From NCBI GenBank assembly GCA_910576845.1, contig CAJTJA010000044.1:1-19600 (forward strand): a stretch of DNA of 19,600 nt. Reading direction: 5' to 3'. Both the position numbers and the translations under genes were made by a program. The notes under the pieces were generated by a model. That model saw only the letters and a program-made list of their open reading frames with translations, made no database searches and had not been told where the DNA came from. This document shows positions 15,170 to 19,600 of this stretch, piece after piece; positions within the stretch are counted from its first letter, which is position 1; each line of letters opens with the position of its first letter. The stretch is from an uncultured Oscillibacter sp. (GTDB lineage: Bacteria > Bacillota > Clostridia > Oscillospirales > Oscillospiraceae).

Positions 15170-15262
15170 TCTTCTACCTCCTCTTGTTCTCAGGCGGCCC
15201 GAAAGCGGATGCTCTCCGCCCGGGTAACTGAGGGCGTCCGTTTGGCCGTCTTCTTAAATAGC

Positions 15263-15271
15263 ATTATAGCA
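15263..15271 (-). promoter_or_regulatory. extended -10 promoter for the 5'-nucleotidase gene
   Basis: Read on the reverse strand, TGC-TATAAT forms an extended -10 about 95 nt before the start codon. The -35 region is weak. Confidence 0.5.
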
Positions 15272-15367
15272 CATTTTTTCCAAATAGATAGTATAAAATT
15301 TCCCCCGGGGAAAATTTTTTCTTTCTTCCCCGAGCAGCGTGCAGAGCAAAGATTCTGCCGGTGCCGC

Positions 15368-15396
15368 TGGAAATTTCCCCTGCGCTGTGATATACT
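15368..15396 (+). promoter_or_regulatory. promoter for the dihydropyrimidinase gene
   Basis: TGGAAA, a 17-nt spacer and TATACT with an upstream TGA (extended -10). The predicted start is near 15403, about 30 nt before the ATG. Confidence 0.55.
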
Positions 15397-15432
15397 GCTT
15401 TTGTCAATTACTTCAAAACGGAGGGACAGTAT

Positions 15433-16809
15433 ATGCGCACGTTGTTTAAAGGCGGCTCTGTCGCTTCCGCCCACGGAGTCCGGCGGGCGGATCTTCTGGT
15501 GGAAGGAGAAAAAGTGGTTTCCTTGGGGCGCGGTCTGAAAGCGGAAGCGGAGCGGATAATTGATGTAACCGGCTGCGTCCTCTTTCCCGGCTTCATCGAT
15601 GCGCACACACATTTTGATCTCGAAGTGGCCGGCACCGTTACCGCCGACGGCTTCACCTCCGGCAGCCGTGCGGCTCTCCGGGGAGGCACCACTACCATCA
15701 TCGACTTCGCCTGCCCCAACAAGGGCGAATCCCTGGCTTCCGGACTGGGGCGCTGGCGGGAGAAGGCCGGAGGCCGGACCTTCTGTGATTACGGCTTCCA
15801 CATGACCATTGATGACTGGAATGAGCATATCCGTCAGGAGCTCTCAGAGATGTTCTTTCAGGGCATCTCCTCCTTCAAGCTGTATATGACCTACCCCGCT
15901 ATGCGGTTGGAGGACCGGGACCTTTACTGGGCGCTGAAGGAGCTGAAAGCTCTTGGCGGAATCTGCGGCGTCCACTGCGAAAACGCCGGAGTCATTGACG
16001 GCATGATTGCCGAGAAGAAAGCGGCCGGAGAACTTTCCCCGGCCAGCCATCCTCAAACCCGTCCGCCATACCTGGAAGCGGAAGCGGTAAGCCGCCTTCT
16101 TCGAATTGCCCAGGCGGCAGAAGCGCCCGTCATCATCGTCCATCTTACCAATGGGGAGGCCTTGGATGAGGTGATCAAGGCCCGGAAACGAGGACAAACC
16201 GTCTATGTGGAGACCTGCCCGCAGTACTTGACCCTGGATGAGAGCCTATACTATCAGGAAAACTTCTCCGACGCGGCGCGCTACGTCTGTGCCCCTCCCC
16301 TGAGAGCCAAAAAAGAGCAGGACATCCTATGGAAAGCCCTCCGGCGAGGAGACATTCAAACCGTTTCCACGGATCACTGCGCTTTCACCCTGGAGCAGAA
16401 GAATCTGGGGCTGGAGGACTTCACAAAGATTCCCGGCGGCCTTCCCGGAGTGGAGACCCGCGGGGAGCTCATGTGGTCCTGCGGCGTGGCCAGGCGGAAA
16501 ATCAGCGTGGCCCAGATGTGCCGCCTTCTCAGCGAAAATCCGGCCCGGCTTTACGGTCTCTTCCCTCGTAAGGGAATCCTCCAGCCCGGAAGCGATGCGG
16601 ATATCGTTGTCTATGATCCAAGCGGCGGCCATGTCATCCGAGCGGAAGACTGTGTCTCCGCCGCCGGATACAGTCCTTACGAGGGCTTTGCTTCGGACGG
16701 CGGCATTCGGCAGGTGTGGCTTCGGGGAAAGCTTGCCGTGGAAAGCGGCAGCGTGTTGGACAGCGTCCCCTGCGGCAAATACATGGCAAGGGGAAAATGC
16801 TCGCTGTAA
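15433..16809 (+). CDS. hydA: dihydropyrimidinase / hydantoinase family amidohydrolase
   Basis: The 458-residue cytosolic cyclic amidohydrolase opens the ring of dihydropyrimidines or 5-substituted hydantoins, as in pyrimidine breakdown. The binuclear metal site is complete: H58 and H60 in DAHTHFD, the carbamylated Lys149 in SFKLYMTYP, H181 in GVHCENA, H237 in IVHLTNGEA and D314 in STDHC. Tyr154, five residues after the Lys, matches the catalytic Tyr of D-hydantoinases. The ATG has GGAGGGA 6 nt upstream. No carbamoylase or dihydropyrimidine dehydrogenase gene is adjacent, so the pathway cannot be inferred from context. Allantoinase is less likely given the SFK and TDHC motifs. Confidence 0.88.
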   Translation: MRTLFKGGSVASAHGVRRADLLVEGEKVVSLGRGLKAEAERIIDVTGCVLFPGFIDAHTHFDLEVAGTVTADGFTSGSRAALRGGTTTIIDFACPNKGESLASGLGRWREKAGGRTFCDYGFHMTIDDWNEHIRQELSEMFFQGISSFKLYMTYPAMRLEDRDLYWALKELKALGGICGVHCENAGVIDGMIAEKKAAGELSPASHPQTRPPYLEAEAVSRLLRIAQAAEAPVIIVHLTNGEALDEVIKARKRGQTVYVETCPQYLTLDESLYYQENFSDAARYVCAPPLRAKKEQDILWKALRRGDIQTVSTDHCAFTLEQKNLGLEDFTKIPGGLPGVETRGELMWSCGVARRKISVAQMCRLLSENPARLYGLFPRKGILQPGSDADIVVYDPSGGHVIRAEDCVSAAGYSPYEGFASDGGIRQVWLRGKLAVESGSVLDSVPCGKYMARGKCSL

Positions 16810-16826
16810 AGCAGGCAGACAGCGGG

Positions 16827-16861
16827 AAAGGCCGCCTGGCATTTTGCGCCCGGCGGCCTTT
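16827..16861 (+). terminator. probable terminator after the dihydropyrimidinase gene
   Basis: AAAGGCCGCC (16827-16836) pairs perfectly with GGCGGCCTTT (16852-16861), 17 nt after the stop codon. The U-tract is short. Confidence 0.65.
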
Positions 16862-16996
16862 CAAACTGCCGGAAAACCAGGAAACTCTATGCGCAAAAAA
16901 CGTCTTTATGCACCGGGGTTCCAGGAAAACTATTCACCAATATTAAAATTATGTATTTTAAGCTCCCAAAAAGATGGCCTGTTCATAAAATATCTC

Positions 16997-17025
16997 TTGT
17001 TTTTGCGCGGCGGGAGGCGTATGAT
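16997..17025 (+). promoter_or_regulatory. sigma-A promoter for the carboxypeptidase gene
   Basis: TTGTTT, a 17-nt spacer and TATGAT lie about 50 nt before the start codon. Confidence 0.62.
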
Positions 17026-17075
17026 GAGAAAAACAAGCTACAAGATATTGTCTGCGAGGAAAGGAACAGCAACAA

Positions 17076-17891
17076 ATGAAATGCACCAAACAGGCAGCGG
17101 CGCTGCTGGCATCGCTGCTGCTGCTGTCAACGGTTGTTCAGGCCGGAGGAATTTACAAACCGCTTTTGCGGGAGGAAGGGGCAGTTCCGGATGCCCGGCT
17201 GGTCCCTCCCGCTGAAGCAGAGGAATTTGAGAAGCTGCCGGAGCTGGCCGTGATAACCCTGGAGCCCGCTCAAATTCCGGAGGGGCCCGTCTTTCCGGAA
17301 GCCGAGGACTGGCAGCTTCTGTTGGTAAACCCCTGGAATGAAATACCGGAGGATTACGAAGTAACCCTGAAGACGCTTCCGGACGGGATGAAGGTAGATG
17401 AGCGGGCCTATGACGACCTCACCGCTATGCTCCAGGCCTGCTGGGACGCGGGACTGCGTCCCAAAATCTGTTCTGCCTACCGGACCCACAGCAAGCAGGC
17501 CTATCTCCACAAAAATAAGATCGCCCGGCTTCGCGCCGCCGGATACAGTCAGGCGGCAGCTCAGGAGGAGGCCGGCCGCTGGGTAGCCCGCCCCGGCACC
17601 AGCGAACACGAGCTTGGCCTCGCTTTGGACATCGTATCCCAATCTTATCAGGCTTTGACCAAAAAGCAGGAGCAGACCAAGGAACAAAAGTGGCTGATGG
17701 AGCACTGCTGGGAGTATGGTTTTATTCTCCGGTATCCAAACGACAAAAGCGAAATTACCGGCATCGGCTACGAGCCCTGGCATTACCGTTATGTGGGCGT
17801 TGAAGTAGCCCAGGACGTCCGGAGGAGCGGACTCTGTTTTGAAGAGTACTTATTGCTGCGGGAGGAGTCCCTGATAGAAGAATCGATGTAG
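17076..17891 (+). CDS. VanY-family (M15) D-alanyl-D-alanine carboxypeptidase
   Basis: The 271-residue exported zinc peptidase trims D-Ala from peptidoglycan stems. A short basic start and hydrophobic core (about 6-23) form a signal peptide or anchor, followed by a Pro/Glu-rich spacer. The M15B domain shows SAYRT (Arg136), the zinc motif SEHELGLALD (H178, D185) and YEPWHYRYVG (catalytic Glu233, zinc ligand His236). All key residues are present, so it should be active. ATG 17076 has AAGGA 10 nt upstream. It is monocistronic, with its own promoter and a strong terminator. No van resistance genes (ligase, VanS/VanR) are nearby, so a housekeeping wall-trimming role is more likely than glycopeptide resistance. 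Confidence 0.92.
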   Translation: MKCTKQAAALLASLLLLSTVVQAGGIYKPLLREEGAVPDARLVPPAEAEEFEKLPELAVITLEPAQIPEGPVFPEAEDWQLLLVNPWNEIPEDYEVTLKTLPDGMKVDERAYDDLTAMLQACWDAGLRPKICSAYRTHSKQAYLHKNKIARLRAAGYSQAAAQEEAGRWVARPGTSEHELGLALDIVSQSYQALTKKQEQTKEQKWLMEHCWEYGFILRYPNDKSEITGIGYEPWHYRYVGVEVAQDVRRSGLCFEEYLLLREESLIEESM

Positions 17892-17894
17892 CGG

Positions 17895-17927
17895 AATGGA
17901 GGCAGCAGAAGCTGCCTCCATTTTTTT
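17895..17927 (+). terminator. intrinsic terminator after the carboxypeptidase gene
   Basis: AATGGAGGCAGC pairs with GCTGCCTCCATT across loop AGAA and runs into a T-tract; it begins 3 nt after the stop codon. Confidence 0.92.
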
Positions 17928-17999
17928 GCTCGTGTGTGGGCAGTTCCCGGCAAGACCGCAGTTTCACAAGACCGGCTATGGAGCTTTCCAGCATTTTTC

Positions 18000-18028
18000 G
18001 TCATCTTGTCCAAGATGACTTGGTTTTT
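18000..18028 (+). terminator. second hairpin with T-tract upstream of typA
   Basis: GTCATCTTG (18000-18008) and CAAGATGAC (18011-18019) form a perfect inverted repeat with a very short loop, followed by TTGGTTTTT. It may be a back-up terminator or the end of a small RNA from 17928-18000; no gene is seen there. Confidence 0.45.
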
Positions 18029-18063
18029 CTAGTAAAATGTCCCGAAAAATGTGGATTCTCCCC

Positions 18064-18092
18064 TTGAAAAGCGGCGCGGAGTAGCATATAAT
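18064..18092 (+). promoter_or_regulatory. sigma-A promoter for typA
   Basis: TTGAAA, a 17-nt spacer and a perfect TATAAT. The predicted start is near 18099, with a leader of about 64 nt. Confidence 0.85.
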
Positions 18093-18162
18093 AAAAAATC
18101 GTGAAATTTTATCCCTGATTTTACGGCGGAACATCCGTCTTTTTAAAGGAGTCTGTGAATTT

Positions 18163-19600
18163 ATGCAAAATGAACACCTGAGAAATATCGCCATCATTGC
18201 CCACGTTGACCACGGCAAAACCACCCTGGTGGACGAAATGCTGAAACAGGGCGGCGTTTACCGTGACAACCAGGAGGTCGTGGAGCGCGTCATGGACTCC
18301 GGTGATCTGGAACGGGAGCGCGGCATCACTATTCTGGCAAAAAACACTGCCATTCAATACGGCGATACCAAAATCAACATTGTGGACACCCCGGGCCATG
18401 CCGATTTCGGCGGCGAGGTGGAGCGAGTCCTCAAAATGGTCAACGGCGTCATCCTGCTGGTGGACGCCGCTGAGGGTCCCATGCCCCAGACCCGCTTTGT
18501 CCTCAGCCGCGCCCTGGAACTGGGCCACCGGGTCATCGTGGTCGTCAACAAGATCGACCGGCCTGACCAGCGGGTGTATGAGGTCATTGACGAGGTATTG
18601 GAGCTTTTGATGGACCTGGACGCAACCAGCGAGCAGCTGGATTCCCCCATGCTCTTCTGCTCCGGGCGAAACGGCACCGCCTCCTGTTCCCCCACGGTGC
18701 AGGGCACAGATTTAAAACCCCTCTTTGATACCATTCTGGAGTATATCCCCGCTCCGGAAGCCAACGTGGACGAGCCTTTCCAGATGCTGGTCTCCTCCAT
18801 TGACTACAACGAGTTCGTAGGCCGCATCGCCATCGGGCGCATCGAGCGCGGCACCCTGAAGCAGAATCAGGAGATTGCCGTTTGTAACTACCACGACCCT
18901 GAGGCTGTTCTCCGCAAAGCCAAGGCCACCGCCATCTATGAATTTGACGGCTTGGGCCGTAAGCCTGTCACAGAGGCGTTTGCCGGAAACATTATCGCTA
19001 TGAGCGGCATTCCGGATGTAACTATCGGAGACACCATCTGCGTTCCCGGAACCGTAGAGGCCCTGCCCTTTGTAAAGATTTCCGCCCCCACCCTGGAGAT
19101 GACCTTCTCTGTCAACGACTCCCCTTTCGCCGGACGGGAAGGGAAATTCGTCACCTCCCGGCAGATTCGGGAGCGTCTCTTCCGTGAGACTCTGCGGGAC
19201 GTGTCTCTCCGGGTCACGGAGACGGATAAGGAGACCGCCTTCAATGTGGCTGGCCGGGGCGAGATGTCCCTCTCCATCCTGATCGAGACCATGCGCCGGG
19301 AGGGTTATGAGTTCCAGGTTTCTCCCGCCCGGGTTCTCTACAAGGAGATCGACGGAAAGAAGTGTGAACCCATTGAGCGGCTGGTTGTCGACGTACCCGG
19401 GGACTGCGTGGGCGCGGTGATCGAGAAGCTGGGCCAGCGGAAAGCCGACATGGTGGAAATGACGCCTGTGGGCAGCCGCATGAAGGTGGAGTTTTTGATT
19501 CCCGCCCGGGGGCTCTTCGGCTACCGGAACGATTTTCTGACGGATACCAAGGGCGAGGGCATCATGGCCTCCGTCTTCGACAGCTACGCCCCCTATAAAG
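18163..19600 (+). CDS. typA: translational GTPase TypA/BipA (3' end outside the window)
   Basis: The frame from ATG 18163 stays open to the window edge, giving 479 codons of a protein usually about 605-615 residues long. This ribosome-associated GTPase of the EF-G family helps 50S assembly and stress or cold adaptation. The G-motifs are AHVDHGKTT (13-21), RERGITI (51-57), DTPGH (75-79) and NKID (129-132). Domain 2 and the EF-G-like domains III and V follow, and the C-terminal part reaches the family motif RGLFGYRNDFLTDTKGEG. ATG 18163 has AAAGGAG 11 nt upstream, slightly long spacing. It has its own strong promoter. The truncation is a window boundary, not a mutation. Confidence 0.97.
   Translation, partial: MQNEHLRNIAIIAHVDHGKTTLVDEMLKQGGVYRDNQEVVERVMDSGDLERERGITILAKNTAIQYGDTKINIVDTPGHADFGGEVERVLKMVNGVILLVDAAEGPMPQTRFVLSRALELGHRVIVVVNKIDRPDQRVYEVIDEVLELLMDLDATSEQLDSPMLFCSGRNGTASCSPTVQGTDLKPLFDTILEYIPAPEANVDEPFQMLVSSIDYNEFVGRIAIGRIERGTLKQNQEIAVCNYHDPEAVLRKAKATAIYEFDGLGRKPVTEAFAGNIIAMSGIPDVTIGDTICVPGTVEALPFVKISAPTLEMTFSVNDSPFAGREGKFVTSRQIRERLFRETLRDVSLRVTETDKETAFNVAGRGEMSLSILIETMRREGYEFQVSPARVLYKEIDGKKCEPIERLVVDVPGDCVGAVIEKLGQRKADMVEMTPVGSRMKVEFLIPARGLFGYRNDFLTDTKGEGIMASVFDSYAPYK

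Noticed and set aside
16595..17215. 206-codon forward frame, including a possible small ORF near 16890
   Set aside because: It overlaps the ends of two well-supported genes in another frame and crosses a terminator and a promoter.
17076..17891. Glycopeptide-resistance locus
   Set aside because: Only a VanY-type peptidase is present; there are no van ligase, dehydrogenase or two-component genes around it.

Overview
The window looks like part of the chromosome of a Gram-positive Firmicute, most likely a gut-type Clostridia member (Oscillospiraceae-like; this is inferred from overall character, not from a database match). The supporting signs are moderately high GC in the housekeeping genes, strong AGGAGG-type ribosome binding sites, consensus sigma-A promoters, secreted LysM and VanY-type wall proteins, and intrinsic terminators after many genes. 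The window holds ten clear larger protein genes, one small membrane-protein gene, one tRNA-Leu and one 3'-truncated gene at the right edge.

Left part (1-4040): a YhaN/SbcC-like membrane-anchored AAA ATPase read from a TTG start, then about 580 bp with no convincing gene (possibly a decayed remnant), then a monocistronic Mrp/NBP35-type Fe-S carrier ATPase with its own promoter and terminator.

Centre (4100-10230): xpt (xanthine phosphoribosyltransferase), an FkbM-type methyltransferase, guaA (GMP synthase) and a large NACHT-type STAND NTPase all point the same way. I see no terminator between them until a hairpin after the NACHT gene, so they may be one transcription unit. xpt and guaA are guanine-nucleotide genes. 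The methyltransferase and NACHT genes are AT-richer and look like cargo placed around guaA, whose 3' end is a known genomic-island insertion site in other bacteria. The NACHT gene starts 24 bp after guaA and is the best candidate here for an unusual system (probable anti-phage immunity).

Right-centre (10169-13255): a LacX-like aldose 1-epimerase whose predicted transcript starts exactly at a strong hairpin, then a small AT-rich reverse-strand membrane-protein gene with its own promoter and terminator. Next come a palindromic non-coding stretch, a reverse-strand tRNA-Leu(UAG), and a pyridoxal/pyridoxamine kinase.

Right part (13256-19600): a secreted 5'-nucleotidase with a Pro-rich repeat linker and a C-terminal LysM domain (reverse strand), divergent from a dihydropyrimidinase/hydantoinase. 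These are followed by a VanY-family D,D-carboxypeptidase and the first 479 codons of typA/bipA. Several genes share a nucleotide salvage and turnover theme (xpt, guaA, 5'-nucleotidase, dihydropyrimidinase), but only xpt to guaA could be co-transcribed.
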